This document shows, piece by piece, positions 32,629-40,522 of a stretch of 64,000 nucleotides of DNA. The stretch's first letter is position 1. Each line of letters begins with the position of its first letter. The stretch spans positions 23,175 to 87,174 of the forward strand of contig JANDLT010000016.1 in NCBI GenBank assembly GCA_024330265.1, written 5' to 3'. Origin of the DNA: Pyrinomonadaceae bacterium MAG19_C2-C3 (GTDB taxonomy: Bacteria; Acidobacteriota; Blastocatellia; Pyrinomonadales; Pyrinomonadaceae). The notes below the pieces were generated by a model. That model did no database searches. It was not told the origin of the DNA and saw only the letters and a list, made by a program, of their open reading frames with translations. A program made the position numbers and the translations under genes.

Positions 32629-34053
32629 ATGAGTTCAAACAAATTTTCTGTGAGTCGCATAATCCCCGCGATTGCGCTGGCATTCATGCTGGCGGCGGGC
32701 GCGCCGCTCGCTCTAGTCGCGCAAACCCGCGTCGAAGCTCCGCGCAATAAGTACAGCGTGCAGGACGACGTGCAAGCCGGACGCCAAGCCGCGCAACAAG
32801 TCGAACAACAATTACCGCTCGTGCGCGACCAGTATGTTCAGTCGTACATCGAGCGCGTTGGCGACCGTCTGGTAGCCGCGATTCCAAATGAATTTCGACG
32901 ACCCGAATTTCAATACTCGTTCAAAGTCGTGGACGCACGCGACATCAACGCCTTCGCTCTGCCCGCCGGTTTTACTTACGTCAATCGCGGCTTGATTGAC
33001 GCGGCGCGTAATGAAGGCGAACTCGCGGGCGTAATGGCGCACGAGATTGCACACGTCGCCTTGCGCCACGCGACGGCACAGGCGACCGAAACGCAGAAGT
33101 ATCAAATCGGCTCGGTACTCGGACAAATCGCGGGTGCGGTCATCGGTGGCGGCTTAGGTCAAATCATCGGTGCGGGCAGCCAAATCGGTTTCGGTGCGGG
33201 CGCGCTCAAATACAGTCGCGGCTATGAAACGCAAGCCGATATTTTAGGGGCGCAAATCATGGCGCGTGCCGGATACGACCCGCGCGATCTGGCGAACATG
33301 TTCCGCACGATTGAACGCGCAGGAGGCGGAAGCGGCGGACCTGAGTTTTTAAGCAGCCACCCGAATCCGGGCAACCGTTATGAGCGCATCAATCAGGAAG
33401 CCGCGCTCTTGCGCGTCAGCCCGAACAGCGGCACGCAGAACACCGCCGACTTCCGCAACGTCCAAGCACGCTTGCGCGGTCAACCGCGCGCCCGTTCAGG
33501 CGCGGAAATCGCGCAGGGCGGTGGATATGGTAACAATCGTTACCCGACAAATTCCGGCAGCGTCGGACGCGCGCAAGCACCTTCACCGCGTCTTCGGACG
33601 TTTAACGGCGGGTACTTCAGCGTCTCCGTTCCCGAAAACTTTCGTCAGGGCGGCGGTCAAGAATCGGTCGTGTTTGTTCCCGAAGGCGGATACTCCGAAG
33701 TGCAAGGACAAAGCAACTTCACGCACGGCGTAATGGTTGGAGTCGAACGCACCAACGCGCGTAACCTGCGCGCGGCTTCAAATCAATACATCAGCCAACT
33801 CTTGCAAGGCAATCAGTATTTGCGTCAACAGGGCGGATACCAGCGAGGCACACTCGGCGGACGCGCCGGTCTTGCGACCAACCTTGTCGGACGTTCGCCC
33901 GTCACGGGTGCGAACGAGTTTGTCACCGTCTATACGACGCAACTGCGAAGCGGCGAATTGTTCTACTTCATCACCATCGCTCCGCAAAACGATTACCGCT
34001 CATTCTCCGGCGCGTTCGACCGGATGCGTAGCAGCCTTCAGCTTGGGGCGTAA
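32629..34053 (+). CDS. Exported M48-family metalloprotease
   Basis: 474 residues from the ATG at 32629, which has a strong ribosome site (GGAGG, 6 nt). Signal peptide IIPAIALAFMLAAGAPLALVAQ by core IALAFMLAAGAP. Catalytic VMAHEIAHVALRHA (HExxH) and the third ligand Glu in SRGYETQADILGAQ. A Gly-rich hydrophobic hairpin (GQIAGAVIGGGLGQIIGAG) sits between them, as in BepA/YfgC-like and LoiP-like periplasmic M48 proteases that survey outer-membrane proteins. Residues ~300-474 are an extra domain starting with a QGGGYGNNRYPTN linker, then FNGGYFSVSVPENFRQGGG. A sigma-54 promoter precedes it and an intrinsic terminator follows. Confidence 0.88.
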   Translation: MSSNKFSVSRIIPAIALAFMLAAGAPLALVAQTRVEAPRNKYSVQDDVQAGRQAAQQVEQQLPLVRDQYVQSYIERVGDRLVAAIPNEFRRPEFQYSFKVVDARDINAFALPAGFTYVNRGLIDAARNEGELAGVMAHEIAHVALRHATAQATETQKYQIGSVLGQIAGAVIGGGLGQIIGAGSQIGFGAGALKYSRGYETQADILGAQIMARAGYDPRDLANMFRTIERAGGGSGGPEFLSSHPNPGNRYERINQEAALLRVSPNSGTQNTADFRNVQARLRGQPRARSGAEIAQGGGYGNNRYPTNSGSVGRAQAPSPRLRTFNGGYFSVSVPENFRQGGGQESVVFVPEGGYSEVQGQSNFTHGVMVGVERTNARNLRAASNQYISQLLQGNQYLRQQGGYQRGTLGGRAGLATNLVGRSPVTGANEFVTVYTTQLRSGELFYFITIAPQNDYRSFSGAFDRMRSSLQLGA

Positions 34054-34079
34054 GCCGAAAAGCATTTTCATTAAAACAA

Positions 34080-34122
34080 GGAAGCCTGTTTGAAGTCATA
34101 TTCAAACAGGCTTCCGATTTTT
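34080..34122 (+). terminator. Intrinsic terminator after the M48 gene
   Basis: 15-bp perfect stem (GGAAGCCTGTTTGAA; 34080-34094 with 34101-34115), 6-nt loop, then GATTTTTA. It also separates the convergent mazG gene. Confidence 0.9.
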
Positions 34123-34134
34123 AGCCGACCGTTA

Positions 34135-34992
34135 CTAACCGCTTTCGCTTCTCACATCCCGCTCCGCCCGTTTCGCCGCTTGCCAGAACGTTTCCATCTC
34201 ATCGAGCGTCACATCTTCAAATCGCTTTCCATCGGCGCGCAAGGCTTGTTCGATAAAGCGAAAGCGACAGCGAAACTTGCGGTTCGCCAGCTTCGCGGCG
34301 GCTTCCGGTTCAATCTTCAAATGACGCGCGACGTTTGAAACTGCGAACAATATATCGCCCACTTCATCACGCACGTTGATGTTTCCCGCATCTTCACTTG
34401 TCGGTTGTTGCTTTGCATCGCGCTCTTTAATCGCCGCTTCGAGTTCGTCAATCTCCTCGCGCAACTTCGCAAACACGTCGCCGATGTTCGTCCAATCGAA
34501 GCCGACACGCGCGGCTTTGGTGGCGAGTTGATGCGCTTCCATCAACGCCGGAGCTTTTGCGGAAACGCCGTCGAGAATCGAACTTTGCGCGTCTTCGTTC
34601 TTGCCCGCCGCGCGTCGTTCTTCCGCCTTTATCGCTTCCCAATTCTTTAAGACCGTCGCCGTATCGTCCGCGCTCTCCGTGCCGAAAACGTGTGGGTGAC
34701 GGCGCACCATCTTTTCGTGAATCGCCGCGACGACATCATCAATCGCAAACTCGCCGCGCTCCGTTGCGACCTGTGCATAGAACACAATCTGAAACAACAA
34801 ATCACCGAGTTCATCACACAATTCCGAAGCCCGCCCTTCGCGCGCCGCTTCGACCGCATCGAAAGCCTCATATGCTTCTTCCAACAACATCGGCGCAAGC
34901 GTCGCGTAAGTCTGCTCTCTATCCCAAGGACAACCGTCGGGAGCGCGAAGGCGGCGCATCAATTCCACAAGGTCGGTAAAAGTCACAGCCAT
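34135..34992 (-). CDS. mazG: Nucleoside triphosphate pyrophosphohydrolase
   Basis: 285 residues with two MazG repeats. First: [20 protein letters not shown], then [14 protein letters not shown] (ExxE) and [16 protein letters not shown] (ExxD). Second: [32 protein letters not shown]. MazG hydrolyses non-canonical or excess NTPs, and in E. coli lowers the level of the MazF-related stress response. It is transcribed alone, convergent with the M48 gene. No linked mazEF is seen. Confidence 0.93.
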   Translation of the reverse strand: MAVTFTDLVELMRRLRAPDGCPWDREQTYATLAPMLLEEAYEAFDAVEAAREGRASELCDELGDLLFQIVFYAQVATERGEFAIDDVVAAIHEKMVRRHPHVFGTESADDTATVLKNWEAIKAEERRAAGKNEDAQSSILDGVSAKAPALMEAHQLATKAARVGFDWTNIGDVFAKLREEIDELEAAIKERDAKQQPTSEDAGNINVRDEVGDILFAVSNVARHLKIEPEAAAKLANRKFRCRFRFIEQALRADGKRFEDVTLDEMETFWQAAKRAERDVRSESG

Positions 34993-35375
34993 ATTTATAT
35001 GAAATGTTCAATTCAAAATTTGAAATTAAATAGTCTGTAATCTAAGTTTGTTTATGATTTATCCACTAATCACACGAAAGGAACACGAAGCAAAACAGCA
35101 CGAAATTTTCGTGTGTTTCGTGTGGTTCATGGATAAAAAATCTCACACAACTCAAATTACAGAGTATTAAGCACAAGGTAGCATCGCGTAATCATGCCCG
35201 CTTTCGTCGCCGTTGTCATGCGACATGCAAACCAGCGAAGCGGTTGCGATGCCATAAAGTGTGATGCTAACCTTGGGCGCAAGATTACAAACAACTTGAA
35301 CATAATTTCTTTGCCGCTTGCTTCGCTTTTAAGTAAGTTCATAGCGAAGCTTGCCGCCTTGATGAACCAAAATAT
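34993..35375. other. Gene-free spacer
   Basis: Apart from the CACGAAA-type hairpin at 35058-35138 I see no supported gene, RNA or terminator. A 61-codon frame on each strand is open in part of it, without ribosome site or family features. The last 150 nt should hold the promoter of the DUF1844 gene. Confidence 0.4.
35058..35138. repeat. CACGAAA-type hairpin before the DUF1844 gene
   Basis: Left arm TTTATCCACTAATCACACGA and on; right arm TTTTCGTGTGTTTCGTGTGG and on to GGATAAAA. Imperfect pairing, unit CACGAAA/G. Same family as 29789, 40401 and 53123, all with an outer TTTATCCA-like end. Confidence 0.85.
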
Positions 35376-35903
35376 ATGAGCGAAGAAACACCGACCTTCA
35401 AAGTCACCGACCGTCGCCTTTTCAATTCTGATGGTTCACCGCGCAAAGATGTGGCGCGTGAACCTAAAACCGAAACTTCCGATATTGGCGACGCTGCAAG
35501 AAGTGACCAACCATCTGCCTTCGCCCCGCCGGTAGCGGCTAACGATGCGGTATCATCGCCGTCATTGTCGCCAACCGCGACTGAACAGAGCGCGGCATCA
35601 GATGCCGCCCGCAATTCTACCGACCCGCTTTTTCTCGACGCCGTAATGCTTATCGCGCAACAAGCCGCCGCGATGATGAGCGGTCATCCACAATTCGGCG
35701 GCGAAGTAAATCTGCCGGAAGCGAAACTGTTTCTTGATATGCTTGCCAGCATTCGCGCGAAAGCGAAAGGCAATCTCTCAACGGAAGAACAGCAGACTTT
35801 CGACAGTCTGTTATCGCAACTTCGTATGCAGTTCGTCCAACTTCAACAAGAGAGTGCCGCGCCACGCGGTTTCTCCGCCAGCGACATCACCGGAGGAAAG
35901 TAA
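35376..35903 (+). CDS. DUF1844-domain protein
   Basis: 175 residues. Residues 1-75 are Ser/Ala/Pro-rich and probably disordered (FKVTDRRLFNSDGSPRKD). Residues ~88-160 match DUF1844: DPLFLDAVMLIAQQAAAMMS, VNLPEAKLFLDMLASIRAKA, LSTEEQQTFDSLLSQLRMQF. The family is small, cytoplasmic, helical and of unknown role; it is frequent in acidobacteria and often next to metabolic genes. Its TAA stop forms the edge of the 35902-35989 hairpin, and the MBL gene starts right after. Confidence 0.9.
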   Translation: MSEETPTFKVTDRRLFNSDGSPRKDVAREPKTETSDIGDAARSDQPSAFAPPVAANDAVSSPSLSPTATEQSAASDAARNSTDPLFLDAVMLIAQQAAAMMSGHPQFGGEVNLPEAKLFLDMLASIRAKAKGNLSTEEQQTFDSLLSQLRMQFVQLQQESAAPRGFSASDITGGK

Positions 35904-35989
35904 AAGCAAAAGCTAGAAGTCAGGAGCCAGAATAAAACGGTTCGCTCTACATTCTGGCTTCTGTCTCCTGACTTCTGTCTCCTGCTTTT
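35902..35989. repeat. CAGRAGY-heptamer hairpin between stop and start codons
   Basis: Left arm 35902-35933 (AAAAGC...AGAAGTCAGGAGCCAGAAT), right arm 35951-35989 (ATTCTGGCTTCTGTCTCCTG and on). The right arm has one heptamer more than the left. The element fills the whole gap: the upstream TAA ends at 35903 and the next ATG starts at 35990. A second copy is at 59320. Confidence 0.9.
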
Positions 35990-36757
35990 ATGAAACTCAC
36001 CTTTCTCGGCACAGGCACATCAACCGGCGTTCCCGCCATCGGGTGCGAGTGCGAGACTTGCACATCGGATGACCCGCGCGACAAACGCCTTCGCGTGTCG
36101 GTGTTGATTGAACATGCGGGGCTAAAAGTTCTCGTTGATACGGCGACCGATTTTCGTCAACAGGCTCTACGTTACGGCATCAAGCATCTGGACGCTCTGC
36201 TTATCACGCATTGTCACGCCGACCACATTTTCGGGCTTGACGATGTGCGTCCCTTGAACTTTCGGCATGGCGCATTGCCCGTCTTTACCGACGCGCGTGC
36301 GTGGTGCGATGTGCGCCGCATCTTCAAATATGTTTTCGAGCCGTCATACACGGGCGGCGGTTTGCCGCAACTCGTACCGCACGAAATTCACGTCGGCGCG
36401 CCCTTTTGCTTCGCGCCCGATTTTCAAATCACACCGCTCGAAGTCCTTCACGGGCGGCTTCCGGTACTCGCCTTTCGCTTCAACGACTTCGCTTATGTGA
36501 CGGATTTAAGCGAGATACCACCCGCGACGATGGACGCCTTGCAAAACCTCGACGCACTCGTTCTCGACTGCCTCCGCGTCCGCCACCACCCGACACATCT
36601 CAACGTCGAACAGGCATTGAAAATCATCGAACACCTGCGCCCGCGCCGCACGTTCCTCACGCACATCGCCCACGACATCAAATACTCACGCGACGCGAAA
36701 CTTCTCCCCGAAGGCGTCATCTGGGCTTACGACGGTTTGGAAGTGGATAGTGGATAA
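35990..36757 (+). CDS. MBL-fold metallo-hydrolase (PhnP-like)
   Basis: 255 residues. FLGTGTSTGVPAIGCECETC starts the fold; CECETC with TSDDPRDKRLR resembles the zinc-binding arm of PhnP. Metal ligands in THCHADHIFGLDD, the later HxxxH-type LTHIAHDI and DLSE/LDCLR Asp. PhnP-like enzymes hydrolyse cyclic phosphate diesters; many relatives are unassigned. The end VDSG plus the TAA stop are encoded by the GTGGATA repeat that begins at 36742. Confidence 0.85.
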   Translation: MKLTFLGTGTSTGVPAIGCECETCTSDDPRDKRLRVSVLIEHAGLKVLVDTATDFRQQALRYGIKHLDALLITHCHADHIFGLDDVRPLNFRHGALPVFTDARAWCDVRRIFKYVFEPSYTGGGLPQLVPHEIHVGAPFCFAPDFQITPLEVLHGRLPVLAFRFNDFAYVTDLSEIPPATMDALQNLDALVLDCLRVRHHPTHLNVEQALKIIEHLRPRRTFLTHIAHDIKYSRDAKLLPEGVIWAYDGLEVDSG

Positions 36758-36816
36758 CGGATAGTTTAAGACAAGTCCCTCACTATCCGTTATCCACTAT
36801 CCACTATCCACTAACT
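36742..36816. repeat. GTGGATA-heptamer hairpin between the MBL gene and ribF
   Basis: 24-bp perfect arms: 36742-36765 and 36782-36805, loop 16 nt; the right side goes on with one more TATCCACT unit to 36816. The upstream gene reads four codons and its stop from the left arm; ribF starts at 36820. Same family as 22008 and 24316. Confidence 0.92.
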
Positions 36817-36819
36817 TCT

Positions 36820-37773
36820 ATGCGTCTCTTTCACGGCACAGACAATGCGAACATCGCGCGCCCGACCGTCTTGACTCTCGGCGTGTTCGACGGGCTGCAT
36901 CTCGGTCATCAACTCATCATGCAAACGGTGGTTGAACGCGCCCATGCGGTTTCAGCCGTGCCGACCGTCATCACGTTCGACCCGCACCCGCGCGCCGTGC
37001 TTCATCCCGAAAGCGCGCCGCCTCTGCTTCAGACCTTCGACCAGAAGCTTGAAGCTTTGGGCGTACTCGGCATTGAGCAAACAATCGTCATCCCGTTCAC
37101 GCGCGAGTTTGCGAACGTCTCGGCGGAAGCGTTTTTGCGCGATACGGTGCGCGACCGTTTGCGCGCGGTGGAGGTTTATCTTGGGCGCGGGTTCGCGTTC
37201 GGGCGCGGGCGCACGGGTACGATTGAGTTTTTAATTGAAGCTGCCGCGCGTCTCGGCTTTCAGGCGAAAGAAGTCGAAGAAGTCTCCTTGCGTGAGACGC
37301 GCATCAGTTCGACGCGCATACGGGAACTTCTCACCGAAGGCAAAGTCAATCTCGCGCGACGTTTCTTAGGCAGACCTTACGGCGTCGAAGGTCTTGTCAT
37401 ACACGGCGACAAACGCGGGCGCACAATTGGCTTTCCGACCGCGAACGTCCGCCCGCACAATCGCGTGATTCCAAAGAATGGCGTCTATGTCACCGCCGCC
37501 CTTATCGAAGGCGCATGGCACAGAAGCATCACCAACGTCGGCACGCGCCCGACTGTCACCACCGACCGCGAACCTTCGATTGAAACGCACGTCATCGAAT
37601 GGGACGGCGATTTATATGACGATGTGTTGCGCGTCCGCTTTCTGCATCGCCTTCGTGATGAACGCAAATTCGCGTCACTCGACGAACTGAAAAATCAAAT
37701 CACAAAGGACACCGCACGCGCCGTTCGTTATTTCAAATGCGCGGGCGTCCGCCGCTCACTCGCCATCGTATGA
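36820..37773 (+). CDS. ribF: Bifunctional riboflavin kinase / FAD synthetase
   Basis: 317 residues. N-terminal FMN adenylyltransferase: TLGVFDGLHLGHQLIMQ (GxFDGxHxGH), FDPHPRAVL, and EVSLRETRISSTRIRELLTE (SSTxIR). C-terminal flavokinase: GRPYGVEGLVIHGDKRGRTI then GFPTANVRP, KNGVYVT, and FLHRLRDERKFASLDELKNQ. It makes FMN and FAD from riboflavin. Length and motifs are complete. No ribosome site is visible between the hairpin and the ATG. Confidence 0.95.
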   Translation: MRLFHGTDNANIARPTVLTLGVFDGLHLGHQLIMQTVVERAHAVSAVPTVITFDPHPRAVLHPESAPPLLQTFDQKLEALGVLGIEQTIVIPFTREFANVSAEAFLRDTVRDRLRAVEVYLGRGFAFGRGRTGTIEFLIEAAARLGFQAKEVEEVSLRETRISSTRIRELLTEGKVNLARRFLGRPYGVEGLVIHGDKRGRTIGFPTANVRPHNRVIPKNGVYVTAALIEGAWHRSITNVGTRPTVTTDREPSIETHVIEWDGDLYDDVLRVRFLHRLRDERKFASLDELKNQITKDTARAVRYFKCAGVRRSLAIV

Positions 37774-37884
37774 AACCACAGACGCGCAAACCGTCACGCT
37801 ATTCACGCATCAAAACCTTTTCAGCGAAAACCCCGAAAGACGCACACGGCTGCCACATGCGGCGTGTAACATGCTTCGCGCGAT

Positions 37885-39699
37885 ATGAAAAGTGAAACAA
37901 ACAATTTGCCGACATCATCACCGCTTAACTTAAATCCATTCAACGCGACAAACGGTGACGGCACGCATACTAACGGCACACACAAGAACGGCGACGCGCT
38001 TATCGTCGTCTCGCCCGATGTCGTGTCTCAACCCGCCGTCCTCGCGCAATCCGGTAAATCATTTGATAGACAAACCGAAAACTATAAACAAACCGAAAGG
38101 CAGTACGGCAGGCTGCGTCGCCTGTGGCGTACGATTCAAATCGTGCGCGTGCTTGGCGGTTTAAGTTTCTTTATCTTTCTCGAAAATTACGAATCGAAAC
38201 ACAAATTCGACGTGCGAATTGCCGCGCGCTTGCGCGACGAAGCGCACACGCGCGGGCGCATCGCTGCCTTTCAAGAGTGGAGTCGTGACGTTGACCGTCG
38301 CACGCTCGATAAGCTGATTCGCCTTACGCGCCGCATCGTCTTTCGCGGTCACGACGCTTCGGCAAGCAAGAACGCGCGCCTCGATGCTCAAGCTAAATGG
38401 CTCGGACGCGGGTTGATAAACTTGGGTCCGACGTTCATCAAGATCGGGCAATCACTTGGCACGCGCGCCGACCTTTTGCCGCTCGCTTACGTCAAAGAAT
38501 TATCCTTACTTCAAGACCAAGTTCCGGCGTTTCCGAACGCCGAAGCCCACGCGCGCATCGTCGCGGAACTTGGCATGACGATGAGCGAAGCCTTCGCCGA
38601 AATTGATGATGCGCCCGTTGCCGCCGCCTCGCTCGGTCAAGTCTATCGGGCGCGTCTGCACACGGGCGAAGAAGTCGCGGTCAAAGTACAGCGTCCAAAC
38701 TTGGACGAATCCATCGCTTTCGATTTAAGCATTCTCGAAGATTTGACCGCGCGCATGTCACGCATTCCGTCCATCGCCGCCAACGCCGATTGGCAGGGCA
38801 TGTTGGCTGAATTTGCCCAGACGATAAACGAGGAAATGAATTATCGCCATGAAGCCGCGAACGCCGAACGCTTCCGCCGCAACTTCAAAGAGTGGACGAA
38901 CATTCACGTTCCTACGATTTACATGTCGCACACGACCAACAAAGTTTTGACGATGGATTTCATACGCGGCACGAAGGTCACGGACATCCCGAACCTCAAA
39001 GCGCGCCGCATCTCGCCCGCCAAAGTCAATCGTCTTCTGATTCGCACTTACCTCAAACAACTGCTCGAAGACGGTTTCTTTCACGCCGACCCGCATCCCG
39101 GAAATTTGCTCGTGATGGATGACGGCAGACTCGCGTTCTTCGACTTCGGCATGACGGGACGCATCACGCCGCGCCTGCAAAGCAAGATGATTGACGCTTT
39201 CTTTCACGTCGTCGAAAAAGACGTTCACGGCATCGCCGACGACCTTTTCGATTTGCAATTTGTGAAAGCGGGCTATGATGCCGAACTCGTTCGCCCCGCC
39301 ATCGAAGGCATGTTCCAACATTATCTCAATCTCAAACTGGGCGATGTCAATTTCAAAGAACTCACTTATGAACTTGCCGAAGTGATGTACGATTATCCGT
39401 TTCGTCTGCCCGCGAACTTCACATACATCATCCGCGCCCTGATGACCTTAGAAGGCATCGGCATCGTCACCGACCCCGACTTTAACTTCTTCGACACCGC
39501 GAAACCCTACGCCAAGCAGTTCATGTTTCGCCGTGAAAGCAAACAGATTCGTCAGGCGGTCGTCGGTAAGATTTTACGCCGCGAGACGGACGACACCGCG
39601 AAAGTTGATTGGCGCAAGATGTGGAAGCTGACGAAGATGGCGGCGAACAATTACCTCGGCAAGCCGCTCGTCACGCCAAAGAAGATGCCGGAGAATTAA
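37885..39699 (+). CDS. ABC1/UbiB-family atypical protein kinase
   Basis: 604 residues. The first ~60 are Asn/Thr-rich and low complexity. Family motifs: KxGQ block FIKIGQSLGTRADLLP, Ala-rich loop AAASLGQVYRARLHTGEEVA, Lys of VAVKVQRPN, EEMNYRHEAANAERFRRNF, catalytic HADPHPGNLLVM and DFGMTG. UbiB/Coq8-like proteins support quinone biosynthesis and lipid handling as ATPases. C-terminal membrane helices are not clear. Stand-alone gene; the nearest genes are ribF and a peroxiredoxin. Confidence 0.92.
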   Translation: MKSETNNLPTSSPLNLNPFNATNGDGTHTNGTHKNGDALIVVSPDVVSQPAVLAQSGKSFDRQTENYKQTERQYGRLRRLWRTIQIVRVLGGLSFFIFLENYESKHKFDVRIAARLRDEAHTRGRIAAFQEWSRDVDRRTLDKLIRLTRRIVFRGHDASASKNARLDAQAKWLGRGLINLGPTFIKIGQSLGTRADLLPLAYVKELSLLQDQVPAFPNAEAHARIVAELGMTMSEAFAEIDDAPVAAASLGQVYRARLHTGEEVAVKVQRPNLDESIAFDLSILEDLTARMSRIPSIAANADWQGMLAEFAQTINEEMNYRHEAANAERFRRNFKEWTNIHVPTIYMSHTTNKVLTMDFIRGTKVTDIPNLKARRISPAKVNRLLIRTYLKQLLEDGFFHADPHPGNLLVMDDGRLAFFDFGMTGRITPRLQSKMIDAFFHVVEKDVHGIADDLFDLQFVKAGYDAELVRPAIEGMFQHYLNLKLGDVNFKELTYELAEVMYDYPFRLPANFTYIIRALMTLEGIGIVTDPDFNFFDTAKPYAKQFMFRRESKQIRQAVVGKILRRETDDTAKVDWRKMWKLTKMAANNYLGKPLVTPKKMPEN

Positions 39700-39787
39700 A
39701 GGCGTTTGCTATACTGACGTTCAAACACCACCCGATACACGACATCGCTTATCGAAACCGACTTCTGATTGCTTGAGGAAAAACTAT

Positions 39788-40372
39788 ATGAAAATAAAAA
39801 CACCGCTCACCGCATCGTTCGCACTTGCTTCGTTATTCGTTGCCGGATGCACATACCAAAACACGGCGAACGCCGAAGGCATCGGCGCAACCGCAAGCGG
39901 CATTCATCTTGGCTTGTTCGACAAGACACCCGAACTTAAAGAAGGCGACGCCGCGCCGGACTTCGCTATGAAAGCCGACGACGGGCGCACGGTGAAACTC
40001 ACGGATTACAAAAACAGAACCGTCGTCATGTACTTCTACCCGCGCGACGAAACGCCCGGATGCACGAAAGAAGCCTGCGCGTTTCGTGATTCGTTGGCAG
40101 AGTTTAAGAAAGCCGGAATCGAAGTCTTGGGCGTCTCGGTGGATAGCGTCGAATCGCACAAGGCGTTTAAGAAAAACCAACGCCTGACATTTACTTTGCT
40201 GTCGGATGAAAGCAAGGAAACAAGCAAGGCTTACGGTGTATTGAGCGACGCGGGCTATTCAAAGCGCGTGACGTTCATCATCAAAGACGGCGTGATAAAA
40301 AAGATTTACCCGCAAGTTTCACCCGCCGAACACGCGGCGGAAGTTTTGGCTGACGCGAAAGCGGTAAGCTAA
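39788..40372 (+). CDS. Lipoprotein peroxiredoxin (BCP/thioredoxin-dependent type)
   Basis: 194 residues from the ATG at 39788 (GAGG ribosome site; the TTG at 39773 is rejected). The N-terminus ends in a lipobox LFVAGC, so this is an exported lipoprotein, unusual for BCP proteins. The domain begins KEGDAAPDFAMKADDGRTV. FYPRDETPGCTKEACAFRD holds the peroxidatic Cys and, five residues on, the resolving Cys (PGCTKEAC). It reduces peroxides in the envelope, probably with a thiol partner. Followed by the hairpin at 40401. Confidence 0.9.
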   Translation: MKIKTPLTASFALASLFVAGCTYQNTANAEGIGATASGIHLGLFDKTPELKEGDAAPDFAMKADDGRTVKLTDYKNRTVVMYFYPRDETPGCTKEACAFRDSLAEFKKAGIEVLGVSVDSVESHKAFKKNQRLTFTLLSDESKETSKAYGVLSDAGYSKRVTFIIKDGVIKKIYPQVSPAEHAAEVLADAKAVS

Positions 40373-40400
40373 AAACGCGAGTTCGACATAAGAAGCAGTA

Positions 40401-40500
40401 AAGATTTTGTCCACGAAATAACACGAATCGGCACGAAACAAAGCCCGATTGCTTCATCGGTTTTATTCGTGTTGTTTCGTGTGATTCGTGGATAAATCTT
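40401..40500. repeat. CACGAAA-type hairpin between convergent genes
   Basis: Left arm AAGATTTTGTCCACGAAATA and on to 40440; right arm TTCGTGTTGTTTCGTGTGAT and on to 40500. It sits between the ends of the peroxiredoxin and TonB-receptor genes and may end both transcripts. Confidence 0.88.
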
Positions 40501-40522
40501 CCTTGTCTTACGCCGACTCACG

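Noticed and set aside
35157..35379. Small genes in the spacer before DUF1844
   Set aside because: Overlapping ~61-codon frames on both strands, no ribosome site, no composition bias.
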